A DNA stretch of 7,786 nucleotides from an uncultured Bacteroides sp. (GTDB lineage: Bacteria; Bacteroidota; Bacteroidia; Bacteroidales; Bacteroidaceae). Under the pieces are notes generated by a model that was given only the letters and a program-made list of their open reading frames with translations, had not been told where the DNA came from and did not search any database. The stretch spans positions 1-7,786 of the forward strand of contig CAUHML010000151.1 in NCBI GenBank assembly GCA_959606905.1, read 5' to 3'. The translations under genes and the position numbers were made by a program. This document shows positions 1 through 7,326 of this stretch, in pieces (position 1 is the first letter of the stretch; every line of letters begins with the position of its first letter).

Positions 1-51
1 GGAGTTAACTCCAAAGCTTATGGAGATAACTCCAAAGGCTTGCGGAGATAA
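1..51. repeat. Short tandem repeat of a palindromic unit, cut by the window edge
   Basis: Two and a partial third copy of a unit of about 21-22 bp begin at positions 1, 22 and 44. Each opens with GGAGWTAA. The first copy contains the perfect 12-bp palindrome GGAGTTAACTCC (1-12), and the second has the near-palindrome GGAGATAACTCC (22-33). Both continue with CCAAAG and a GCTT core. The array runs off the left edge, so its full length and function are unknown. It could be a variable intergenic repeat or the tail of a structured element belonging to the gene on the left. Confidence 0.6.
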
Positions 52-337
52 AACAAGCAGGAAGAAAAACCTTAACCACACGGCAGGAAAGGGTTAGGGA
101 TACAAACAAGATCTTTTAAGGATGAATCTGATTACAAGGCTTGCACTCTTTACAGAGAAAAATCCCCTAACACCCTTCTTTTAAAAAGGTAAAAAAGCAT
201 GTGGCAAGAAGATATGCATCTGGCCATATGTGGAAAGACTAAAACAGACTATTATTTTGCCATCTTAAATTTTAATGCATCATTTTACAACTGAAAAACA
301 GGGTAATAAACCTTTCCGGACAGCATCATTCAAGCTT
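52..337. other. Upstream intergenic stretch with no supported gene
   Basis: No reading frame here has a credible start, length or protein character on either strand. The stretch is AT-rich. A 21-codon ATG frame at 275-340 and a weak -7-like TTATTTTGC at 252-260 were considered and not accepted. I see no intrinsic terminator for a gene on the left: there is only a loose CCTT/AAGG pairing around 174-190. Confidence 0.5.
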
Positions 338-340
338 TAA

Positions 341-389
341 TACCTACTCATTACCAATTTTCATAAAATAATACCCATTTTTAGGTATT
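341..389 (+). promoter_or_regulatory. Candidate operator: NarL/LuxR-like 7-2-7 dyad with upstream half-sites
   Basis: The inverted repeat AATACC (370-375), 8 nt, GGTATT (384-389) is seen directly. Read as heptamers it is TACCCAT (372-378), TT, TTAGGTA (381-387). This is the 7-2-7 layout of NarL-family sites, whose heptamer consensus is TACYYMT. The left arm matches 7 of 7 positions and the right arm 6 of 7. Further same-direction partial heptamers start at 341 (TACCTAC) and 352 (TACCAAT), 31 and 20 nt before the main site, so roughly on the same helix face. The dyad abuts the -33 element, which suits a regulator that contacts RNA polymerase or blocks it. The regulator cannot be named, and no Fur-like box is evident. 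Confidence 0.5.
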
Positions 390-419
390 GCCCACCCTTT
401 TAACCTCCCATAACTTTGC
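387..419 (+). promoter_or_regulatory. Bacteroides-type promoter of the porin-imelysin-cytochrome operon
   Basis: TAACTTTGC (411-419) matches the Bacteroides -7 consensus TAnnTTTGC exactly. ATTG (387-390) sits 20 nt upstream in the place of the TTTG -33 element. Transcription would start near 424-427, giving a leader of only about 25 nt before the ATG at 452. The -7 element covers the TTG at 416, so that codon cannot be the start of the first gene. Confidence 0.75.
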
Positions 420-451
420 ACCGATTTAAAATTATAAAAATTAAAGCAAAA

Positions 452-1786
452 ATGAAAAGAAAGGTTTTATTGTTCTCATTATGCTTGTCGGCCTGTCTTG
501 CAAACAGTTATGCAGAAAAAGCAACAAGTATAGATAAGGATAACACAGAGAAAACTACGGAGGAAGAACCTAAAAAAAAATCCCGGCTAACATTGGGAGG
601 TTACGGAGAAGCAGTGTACACACGTAACTTTTATAGTGACAATATGTACCGCTATTCTAAAGCAGACAGTTACAAAGACTCTGACGGACACGGACGCGTA
701 GACTTACCTCATGTAGTAATCATGATTGGCTACGATTTCGGAAAAGGATGGAGCATGGGTAGTGAAATAGAGTTTGAACACGGAGGAACAGAATCGGCTA
801 TAGAAGTAGAAGACGAAGAAGCCGGAGAATTTGAAAAAGAAATAGAACGTGGGGGTGAAGTGGCTTTGGAGCAGTTCTGGATTCAGAAATCTTTTTGCTC
901 GGGCTTCAATATCCGCGCAGGGCACATCATCGTGCCGATAGGACAAATAAACAACGCCCATCTTCCCACTCAGTTCTTTACAGTATATCGTCCTGAAGGT
1001 GAAAACACAATAATGCCTTGCACATGGCATGAAACCGGTCTTAGTGTATGGGGGCGTATAGGTGACTGGCGTTATGAGGCAATGGTTATTCCCGCATTGA
1101 ATGCTAATATGTTCAATCATAGCGGATGGATTCATGATGGTTCTGCATCAGCCTATGAATTTAAAGTAGCCAACAATCTGGCAGGAGCGGCACGTATCGA
1201 CAATTACTCTGTCAAAGGATTGCGTATGGGAATAAGCGGCTATATAGGTAACAGTTTCCAAAACGACATTATTAAAGATGAAAAATCCACCAAATATAAA
1301 GATGTGAAAGGAACAGTGGTCATAGGTGCATTCGACTTTGATTATAATGATCATAACTGGGTAGTACGCGGCAATTTTGATTATGGTCATTTGGGAGACG
1401 CTGATCTGATCTCCACTCACAACAAAAGCCAAGACAATAGCACACAGTCCCCTTATCCTCACACAGCCGTGGGCAAGACAGCCATTGCCGCCGGAATCGA
1501 GGCAGGATATGATATTTTTTCTCAAGTAAAGAAAATGAGAGACAATGGTAAAAAACTATATGTATTTGGACGATATGAATACTATGACTCATATCATAAG
1601 GCTGCTAAAGGTTTCAGCAAATATGAATGGACTAAAAAACAACGCATGGCCGTCGGTTTGAACTACTATCCTATGAAAGACATCGTAGTAAAAGCCGAAT
1701 ACTCAAAACGCTTCTTGAAAAGCCAGTATAATAACGAACCCTCTTTTTCATTGGGCATAGCTTATGCAGGATTTTTCATTAAATAA
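452..1786 (+). CDS. Porin-like outer-membrane beta-barrel protein
   Basis: A 444-residue exported protein. A typical signal peptide spans residues 1-21 (basic MKRK, hydrophobic core, cleavage after NSYA). A charged, flexible linker follows to about residue 46. The rest alternates short amphipathic strands rich in Tyr, Trp and Gly with polar loops and ends in the strand SLGIAYAGFFIK, as expected of a barrel of roughly 400 residues. LGGYGEAVYTRNF (48-60) and AGHIIVPIGQ (156-165) recall phosphate-selective porin O/P-like proteins, so I place it in that broad group by eye. Residues 117-133 form a very acidic patch, probably in a loop, that might attract cations. The frame is also open from a TTG at 416, but that codon lies inside the -7 promoter element, so ATG 452 is preferred. 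It is first in the operon and 33 nt before the imelysin gene. A role as the outer-membrane route for this module is inferred; the solute is unknown. Confidence 0.8.
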   Translation: MKRKVLLFSLCLSACLANSYAEKATSIDKDNTEKTTEEEPKKKSRLTLGGYGEAVYTRNFYSDNMYRYSKADSYKDSDGHGRVDLPHVVIMIGYDFGKGWSMGSEIEFEHGGTESAIEVEDEEAGEFEKEIERGGEVALEQFWIQKSFCSGFNIRAGHIIVPIGQINNAHLPTQFFTVYRPEGENTIMPCTWHETGLSVWGRIGDWRYEAMVIPALNANMFNHSGWIHDGSASAYEFKVANNLAGAARIDNYSVKGLRMGISGYIGNSFQNDIIKDEKSTKYKDVKGTVVIGAFDFDYNDHNWVVRGNFDYGHLGDADLISTHNKSQDNSTQSPYPHTAVGKTAIAAGIEAGYDIFSQVKKMRDNGKKLYVFGRYEYYDSYHKAAKGFSKYEWTKKQRMAVGLNYYPMKDIVVKAEYSKRFLKSQYNNEPSFSLGIAYAGFFIK

Positions 1787-1819
1787 ACCCGATTATTCAT
1801 TTTTTAAAATTAAATAGGT

Positions 1820-3001
1820 ATGAAAAGTTTGTTAAAATTCCCCTTACTTGTTGCTGTAGCAACAATGATGAGTTGCAGTTTCAGCGCATGCAGTGATAAC
1901 GATGATCCGACTCCGGATACCGGTACGTCTGAAACAGATGCAAAATTCGAAGCAATCGCAAAACAGTATCTTGATCACACGGTATATGTTACTTACAAGA
2001 ACCTGGCTGATGAAACCGAACAGCTAGTAAAAGATTTACAAGCATTAAAAAGCAGCAAGACTGATGCAAATGTAAAAGCTACCTGCGAAACCTTCCTTGA
2101 AGCACGTGCATGGTGGGAAAAGAGTGAAGCTTTCCTGTATGGGGCAGCTACCGATTTCGGTATCGACCCGCATATTGACTCATGGCCTTTGGACTTGGAC
2201 GGATTACAGACCGCACTGAAAAATACGGAACAGGTAGAAGCAATGGGTGGTGAAGACGGAGATATTTATGCCGGCGAGAAATTGGGTAATTCTTTATTAG
2301 GATTTCATGGTATTGAATACATCCTTTTCGAAGATGGTAGCCCCAAATCAGTTTCTAAAATCAGTGACTTACATCTGACTTACGCCGTAGCTGTAGCTGG
2401 TGATTTGCGTAACCGTTGCTGGCAGCTGGAACTTTCATGGAGAGGCGAAAGTGCTGTCAATGCCGACCGTGTCGCTAAAGTCGCAAATGAGTTAGAACTG
2501 CCTTACACTGTAAACAGTGGTGAATATTCTTATGGTGAGAATATGCTGAATGCAGGAAAAGCAGGTAGCACATACGCCAGCTGGACATTAGCCATGCAAG
2601 CTATCATTGACGGCTGCAAGACTATCGCAGATGAAGTAGGAACTTCTAAAATAGGAAAACCTTATAGCGGAGAAGACCCTGCTTATATAGAATCACCATA
2701 CAGTCACAAGTCCATTCTAGACTTTTATGACAACATCATCAGTATTCAGAATGCTTACATGGGCGGTATAGAAAATGAACGTGACGAAACCAACTCACTA
2801 CACAACTATATTGCTGGAGTAGATAAAGAACTGGATACAAAAGTTGTAAATGCCATAAACAATGCTCTGACCAAAATCAATGCCATGGCAGCTCCATTTG
2901 TAAACAATATTAAAGATCCAAGTGCAGGTGAAGCAATTAAAGCTTGTCAGGATCTTGATGCCATATTGTCTGATGTTAAAACAGCTTTAAGAAACAATTA
3001 A
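1820..3001 (+). CDS. Imelysin-family (peptidase M75 fold) lipoprotein
   Basis: A 393-residue lipoprotein. After a hydrophobic signal, the lipobox FSAC gives lipidation at Cys24. Cys19 is a weaker alternative. SDNDD follows immediately, resembling the acidic export signal that sends Bacteroides lipoproteins to the cell surface. The mature part is mostly helical and carries GFHGIE at 161-166, which fits the GxHxxE signature of the imelysin/M75 and EfeO group. The HIDSWPLD segment (118-125) is also typical of the family. Members were first described as peptidases but are better known as iron-regulated proteins tied to metal uptake, so peptidase activity should not be assumed. The length is close to normal for a single-domain imelysin. 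It lies 33 nt after the porin gene and 18 nt before a small ORF, and is probably cotranscribed. The family call is firm; the bound metal or haem is unknown. Confidence 0.88.
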   Translation: MKSLLKFPLLVAVATMMSCSFSACSDNDDPTPDTGTSETDAKFEAIAKQYLDHTVYVTYKNLADETEQLVKDLQALKSSKTDANVKATCETFLEARAWWEKSEAFLYGAATDFGIDPHIDSWPLDLDGLQTALKNTEQVEAMGGEDGDIYAGEKLGNSLLGFHGIEYILFEDGSPKSVSKISDLHLTYAVAVAGDLRNRCWQLELSWRGESAVNADRVAKVANELELPYTVNSGEYSYGENMLNAGKAGSTYASWTLAMQAIIDGCKTIADEVGTSKIGKPYSGEDPAYIESPYSHKSILDFYDNIISIQNAYMGGIENERDETNSLHNYIAGVDKELDTKVVNAINNALTKINAMAAPFVNNIKDPSAGEAIKACQDLDAILSDVKTALRNN

Positions 3002-3019
3002 AAAGAACTGTTTACCCCA

Positions 3020-3217
3020 ATGACCACAAAGGATCTGCAAGAGGGTGTCCGGAAAAGGTCTATTGTACTATCTTTTGCTGTAGATGGTGATTTTACATTC
3101 GCTCCAAGCACCGGCTTTGTGCTGCCGGATGTCCCCTCTACAACAGACATGATAGTGAAAAAGACCGGGGGAGGACAACCTTATGTAGATTCTTTGGTAT
3201 ATAAATTTGAAAAGTAA
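3020..3217 (+). CDS. Small hypothetical protein between imelysin and di-haem cytochrome genes
   Basis: A 65-residue frame with no family I recognise. It has no signal peptide, no membrane segment and no cysteine. The first dozen residues are charged; the rest alternates hydrophobic and polar residues (SIVLSFAVDGDFTF) and looks beta-rich, with a proline-containing turn near 36-39 and the ending SLVYKFEK. It is packed tightly into the operon (18 nt after imelysin, 20 nt before the cytochrome), which supports transcription. It is in the same frame as the imelysin stop codon, with no further stop between them. Every clear neighbour is exported and this one is not. It may therefore be the C-terminal remnant of a larger exported protein that lost its start, a small cytoplasmic protein, or a stop-codon readthrough tail. 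The upstream translation signal is weak. I cannot assign a function. Confidence 0.5.
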   Translation: MTTKDLQEGVRKRSIVLSFAVDGDFTFAPSTGFVLPDVPSTTDMIVKKTGGGQPYVDSLVYKFEK

Positions 3218-3237
3218 CTAACTTTAAACATTCTTAT

Positions 3238-4857
3238 ATGAATAAGTTATTTAAAATACACTGGCTTGCTGCTCTATGCGGCCTTACAATGCTCTCGCTA
3301 ACAGCCTGTAATGACGATGACAATCCGGAAAACAAATCTCCGGAAGTCAATCCTGATATCAACGTAAATGTAGAGACCTATGCAGGCGGAGAATTGGGTA
3401 CAACCTTCAACAATTCCGCTTCTGCTTATGAAGATCCTACTCCTGCAACGGAAAATGCAGGTATGACCGACAAATTCAAATATGGGGAATATTTCTTTGA
3501 ACGTTCTTATACGCAGAATTCCAAACCTTTCAATGGTTTGGGACCGCTTTATATCCGCAATTCATGTATGAACTGCCACCCCGGATACGGTCATGGCAAA
3601 CGGGTAGACCGTTATCGTGCTGATGACTGGGGAAATGGATATCTACTTGTTGTGACCGATGGAAAGGATAACTACCTAAGTTCTTTAACGGGAATGCCTC
3701 AAACCAAAGCTGTAGCCCCTTTCAAAGCACCAATAGATGAAGATAAGATAAAAATAGACTGGCTGCCTTACACAGACGAATGGGGAAATAAATTTCCTGA
3801 CGGAGAAACATACAGTCTGATCTATCCGGAAGTGACTATTCCTCAAGATGCATACTACGTACCTTTGGAGGCTACTTATAATCAAGTTGTCACCCCTGTC
3901 AACTACTCTGATGTAGTAGTTTTGCTGGAATCTACCATTGGTATCTACGGAACCGGATTACTAGATGCCATTCCCGATGATTCGTTGAAAGCAGAATATG
4001 CACGTCAGGAAAAAGCAGGTGTAAAATTGAATCCAGCCATCTTCGCAAACGGAGAGTGGACTTCACTCTATAAGGGACTTACAGGTAAACAATATCCCAA
4101 ACGTTATACTTACGCTTTGACCAGATCTTCCATACAGGATGGTCCCGGTGCCAATGCAATCTGGAACATCACCAATGTTACCCGTAGTGACCGCCGTTAT
4201 CACTACATGACTGACACGTATGCCAAAACAGCCTCCAAAGACCCGGATGTACAAAAAGATTTTTATAACTATTTCCCTGAATGGAAACAGACCGGTAATG
4301 TAGAACAAGATATATACAACTATCTGATGAATAAGGAACTTCCGGTGGAAATGACAGACGAAGATTATGTAAACTTCATGATATGGCACAGAGGACTGGC
4401 AGTTCCTGCCGCACGGAATCTGGATGACGAAACAGTTCAGAGAGGTCACAAATTATTCCGTGAAATAGGCTGTGCTACCTGCCATCGTCCGTCATGGACT
4501 ACAGGAGACGATAATTATCCCGATCCGAACGGATACTTCAAAGATGGTGACAGCCGTCTGCCACGCTATCCACACCAAACTATCTGGCCATATTCAGATA
4601 TGGTTCAACACCGCCTGGAAATGAAGAACAATATCCGCACGGGATGGTGCCGTACCACTCCTCTTTGGGGACGCGGACTTTCCTTAATCTGTGCCGGACA
4701 CAGCGACCGTTTGCATGACTGTCGTGCACGTAATGTCATTGAAGCCATTATGTGGCATGGAGCTTCAAATAGTGACGCACGCTGGAGCATTGACAAGTTC
4801 CGCGAACTCAGTAAAGAAGATCGTGACGCCATCGTCAAATTTATTGATGCCATTTAA
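3238..4857 (+). CDS. Di-haem c-type lipoprotein, DUF1111 / di-haem oxidoreductase (putative peroxidase) family
   Basis: A 539-residue lipoprotein. The lipobox LTAC sets Cys24, followed by NDDDN, another acidic surface-export-like signal. Two covalent haem c sites are visible: C110-M-N-C113-H114 and C412-A-T-C415-H416. The context FNGLGPLYIRNSC before the first site and TTPLWGRGL (473-481) with HDCRAR and EAIMWHG (493-508) near the C terminus are hallmarks of the DUF1111 'thiol oxidoreductase' or di-haem peroxidase group, related to MauG-type enzymes. Family members usually read HDGRAR; here the Gly is Cys495, and Cys471 and Cys485 lie nearby, so a disulfide is possible. The protein probably moves electrons or oxidises a substrate outside the cytoplasm, but the substrate is not known. 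Imelysin-DUF1111 pairs are recurrent in bacteria. The next large gene encodes the haem-attachment machinery this protein needs, which ties the operon together. Confidence 0.88.
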   Translation: MNKLFKIHWLAALCGLTMLSLTACNDDDNPENKSPEVNPDINVNVETYAGGELGTTFNNSASAYEDPTPATENAGMTDKFKYGEYFFERSYTQNSKPFNGLGPLYIRNSCMNCHPGYGHGKRVDRYRADDWGNGYLLVVTDGKDNYLSSLTGMPQTKAVAPFKAPIDEDKIKIDWLPYTDEWGNKFPDGETYSLIYPEVTIPQDAYYVPLEATYNQVVTPVNYSDVVVLLESTIGIYGTGLLDAIPDDSLKAEYARQEKAGVKLNPAIFANGEWTSLYKGLTGKQYPKRYTYALTRSSIQDGPGANAIWNITNVTRSDRRYHYMTDTYAKTASKDPDVQKDFYNYFPEWKQTGNVEQDIYNYLMNKELPVEMTDEDYVNFMIWHRGLAVPAARNLDDETVQRGHKLFREIGCATCHRPSWTTGDDNYPDPNGYFKDGDSRLPRYPHQTIWPYSDMVQHRLEMKNNIRTGWCRTTPLWGRGLSLICAGHSDRLHDCRARNVIEAIMWHGASNSDARWSIDKFRELSKEDRDAIVKFIDAI

Positions 4858-4860
4858 GCA

Positions 4861-4926
4861 ATGAAACAGATTGTCTCCCTCCTGAATCCTATCACCAATA
4901 ATATGACAGGACATTCAGGGGGATGA
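4861..4926 (+). other. Possible 21-codon ORF overlapping an alternative ccsBA start
   Basis: This frame begins with ATG 3 nt after the cytochrome stop and encodes MKQIVSLLNPITNN followed by seven more residues. Its TGA overlaps the ATG at 4923 as ATGA, an arrangement that can couple translation of two genes. It is too short to judge by composition and has no recognisable domain. It may be chance, or a coupling peptide that feeds ribosomes into ccsBA. The rest of the gap up to 4976 shows nothing else clear. Confidence 0.2.
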
Positions 4927-4976
4927 GACAAATTCAAGATTCACCTTCTGGTTATCTTTCAGAAAATTATAACTAC

Positions 4977-7229
4977 ATGAAATTATTAAAACGAACTGCC
5001 TTCAGTCTGCTAGGCATATTACTTCTGATTCTTACTATAGCTACTATATTGGAAAAAATATATGGTACGGACTTTGTAAACGAGTATATCTACAGTTCCG
5101 TACCTTTTGTCATTTTATGGGGAGTAACCGCAATTACTTCCTTATTATACATCATAAAAAGCAAACTGCATCGTCAGCCTGTTATTTTTTTGCTTCATCT
5201 TTCTCTTCTCTTTATATTGGCAGGGGCATTCACCACATGGATATATGGAGAACAAGGCACTATGCGTGTCCGCCAAGGAGAACAACAGACCTCTTTCACC
5301 GATTCCAAAGGAATTTCCCACCAGCTACCTTTCAGCATCACACTAAACCAATTTGAAATTATTTATTACAAAGGAACCTTGGCTCCAATGGACTTTATCA
5401 GTCATATTTCAGTAGCAGACAAAGACTGCCACCGCCAGATACAGGGGAAGGTTTCCATGAATCATATATTTTCATACCAGCACTATCGCTTTTATCAATC
5501 AGGCTACAGTGAAGATAATGAAGGAAGCGTATTTAGTGTATCTCATGATCCTTATGGTATAGGAATCACTTATGCAGGATATACTTTATTGCTACTTTCC
5601 ACCGTTTTCTTTTTCTTCAGCCCGCAAAGTCGGTTCCGCCAACTGCTGAAAAGCCCTTTACTACACAGAAGCTTGACAGTCATCTTGCTTTTATTCGCAT
5701 TCAGTCTCAACAGTAATTTTCTCAAAGCAAACAGTACATCCCCCAAGGTGCTTCCGCGCGAAGTAGCCGAACATTTTGGAGATTTATATATTTTATACAA
5801 CAACCGTATCTGTCCTTTACAAACCTTTGCCCGTGATTTTACAGTCAAACTTTACGGTAGTTCCTCATATAAAGGACTGACACCAGAAGAAGTACTTACC
5901 GGATGGCTGTTTTATTATGACAGTTGGAAAAATGAGCCAATTATACGAATCAAGAGTAATGAAGCCCGTAAATTACTGGAAATAGAAGGGAATTACGCCA
6001 GGCTGAAAGACTATATCAGTACCATTAATGAATACAAGCTGGAAAAAATGATGAACCATATCCGTTCAGGAGAACAGGTGACTGACAAACGAGGCATAGA
6101 AGAAGCTGATGAGAAATTCAATATCATCAATTTAGTATGTACCGGTGCCATGATGAAAATATTCCCTTGTCGCAATATAGCCGGAAAGACATTGGAATGG
6201 TATTCGCAAAGCGACCAATTACCTCAAGATATGGATAATGACAAATGGGTATTCATTCGTAAATCTATGAGTTATGTAAACGAAATGATTGTGATGAAAA
6301 AGTACAATGATGCCTGCCTGTTATTAGAAAAAATCAAGAAATACCAGCAGAAAGAGTGTGACGGACTGCTTCCTGCAGATAATAAATTCAAGGCTGAGAA
6401 AATATATAATCAATTTGATTATAGCAAATCTGTCGCCATGGCATGTATTTGCATCGGCCTGATATGTTTTATCTATTATTGCCATTGCATGGCATCGCAA
6501 AAGAGAACAAGCCGGAAGGCAATCATAATATTGAATATTTTGCTATGGATTGTTTTTACCTATTTGTCGGCTGCTATCTGCCTGCGTGGTTATGTGAGCA
6601 ATCATCTGCCATTGTCCAACGGCTTCGAAACCATGCAGTTCATGGCATGGTGTACGCTATTGCTCACTTTTCTGCTACAACGTAAATTCGCAATGTTGCT
6701 CCCTTTCGGTTTCCTGCTTTGCGGACTTACGCTGATGGTATCCATGCTGGGAGAATCAAACCCACAAATCACACAACTGATGCCGGTTCTGCAATCTCCA
6801 TTATTGAGTATCCACGTAGTAGTTATCATGATCGCTTATTCGCTGCTGGCATTTATCATGCTGAATGGTGTAACAGCGGTCATACTCCACCAATCACAGA
6901 AAGAATGCAAAGAACAAATAGAACGATTGCAGATAATAAGCCAAATAATTCTTTATCCGGCAATTTTCTTACTCGCTATCGGTATTTTCATTGGTGCTGT
7001 ATGGGCAAACGTATCATGGGGACGCTATTGGGGATGGGATCCTAAAGAAGTATGGGCCTTAATCACCATGCTGGTATATGCCTTGGCACTGCATCCGAGA
7101 TCACTGCCATGGTTTCATCGCACCATGTTTTTTCATGTTTTCTGTATAACTGCTTTTATAACAGTACTGATTACTTACTTCGGAGTGAATTTTCTGTTAG
7201 GAGGAATGCATAGCTACGCAAACGGATAG
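4977..7229 (+). CDS. ccsBA: Fused cytochrome c haem-lyase CcsBA (System II biogenesis protein)
   Basis: A 750-residue inner-membrane protein that exports haem and attaches it to CxxCH cytochromes. Residues 1-215 are ResB/CcsB-like: three membrane helices, a periplasmic segment with the typical HYRFYQSGY and SVSHDPYGI stretches, then a fourth helix. A fifth helix (about 228-246) leads into a periplasmic domain (about 247-484). The CcsA part (485-750) has about eight helices and the tryptophan-rich WWD haem-binding loop at 676-693 (W681, W685, W687, D688, W693). Candidate haem-ligand histidines fit the studied CcsBA pattern: H74 in helix 3, H613 before the WWD loop, H706 in the helix after it, and H745 in GMHSY. 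ATG 4977 is preferred because the first helix starts right after MKLLKR. The frame is also open from ATG 4923, adding 18 polar residues, with a G-rich tract too close to act as a normal ribosome site. No CcsX/ResA thioredoxin is encoded here. Its likely client is the adjacent di-haem lipoprotein. Confidence 0.9.
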   Translation: MKLLKRTAFSLLGILLLILTIATILEKIYGTDFVNEYIYSSVPFVILWGVTAITSLLYIIKSKLHRQPVIFLLHLSLLFILAGAFTTWIYGEQGTMRVRQGEQQTSFTDSKGISHQLPFSITLNQFEIIYYKGTLAPMDFISHISVADKDCHRQIQGKVSMNHIFSYQHYRFYQSGYSEDNEGSVFSVSHDPYGIGITYAGYTLLLLSTVFFFFSPQSRFRQLLKSPLLHRSLTVILLLFAFSLNSNFLKANSTSPKVLPREVAEHFGDLYILYNNRICPLQTFARDFTVKLYGSSSYKGLTPEEVLTGWLFYYDSWKNEPIIRIKSNEARKLLEIEGNYARLKDYISTINEYKLEKMMNHIRSGEQVTDKRGIEEADEKFNIINLVCTGAMMKIFPCRNIAGKTLEWYSQSDQLPQDMDNDKWVFIRKSMSYVNEMIVMKKYNDACLLLEKIKKYQQKECDGLLPADNKFKAEKIYNQFDYSKSVAMACICIGLICFIYYCHCMASQKRTSRKAIIILNILLWIVFTYLSAAICLRGYVSNHLPLSNGFETMQFMAWCTLLLTFLLQRKFAMLLPFGFLLCGLTLMVSMLGESNPQITQLMPVLQSPLLSIHVVVIMIAYSLLAFIMLNGVTAVILHQSQKECKEQIERLQIISQIILYPAIFLLAIGIFIGAVWANVSWGRYWGWDPKEVWALITMLVYALALHPRSLPWFHRTMFFHVFCITAFITVLITYFGVNFLLGGMHSYANG

Positions 7230-7259
7230 CCCTCATCCATCAATGAAAAGCTATCCTTT
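7224..7259 (+). terminator. Weak candidate terminator overlapping the ccsBA stop codon
   Basis: GGATAGC (7224-7230) pairs perfectly with GCTATCC (7250-7256), and TCAT (7233-7236) pairs with ATGA (7243-7246) inside it, leaving a 6-nt loop. Only TTT follows before C, so termination would be inefficient. It is placed correctly for the end of the operon, but it may instead act as an mRNA 3'-end stabiliser. Confidence 0.4.
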
Positions 7260-7326
7260 CCGAAACAAATAGAAACCAACTTAGACAAAGAACCTGAAAC
7301 ACTATAAAAAAAGGAAATTACCCCAT

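Noticed and set aside
252..260. -7-like TTATTTTGC upstream of the operon
   Set aside because: It differs from the consensus in the key TA, and no TTG-type element lies at the right distance upstream.
275..340. 21-codon ATG frame in the upstream region
   Set aside because: It has no ribosome signal, promoter or recognisable feature, and it runs into the upstream half-site at 341; chance is the simpler explanation.
416..451. TTG start that lengthens the porin-like protein by 12 residues
   Set aside because: The codon lies inside the -7 promoter element, upstream of any plausible transcription start, and it would put charged residues before a normal signal peptide.
341..451. Fur-type iron box at the operon promoter
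   Set aside because: I looked because of the imelysin iron link; there is no convincing GATAATGATAATC-like palindrome, and the visible dyad has a different sequence and geometry.
704..1592. Minus-strand reading frames opposite the porin gene
   Set aside because: They are shadows of the plus-strand gene: low-complexity or cysteine/histidine-rich translations with no starts, signals or domain features.
3685..4853. Minus-strand reading frames opposite the di-haem gene
   Set aside because: The plus strand has a clear family match throughout, and the antisense translations show no protein-like features.
6443..7045. Plus-strand alternative-frame ORFs inside ccsBA
   Set aside because: They overlap well-conserved CcsA helices and the WWD loop in another frame and show no independent features.
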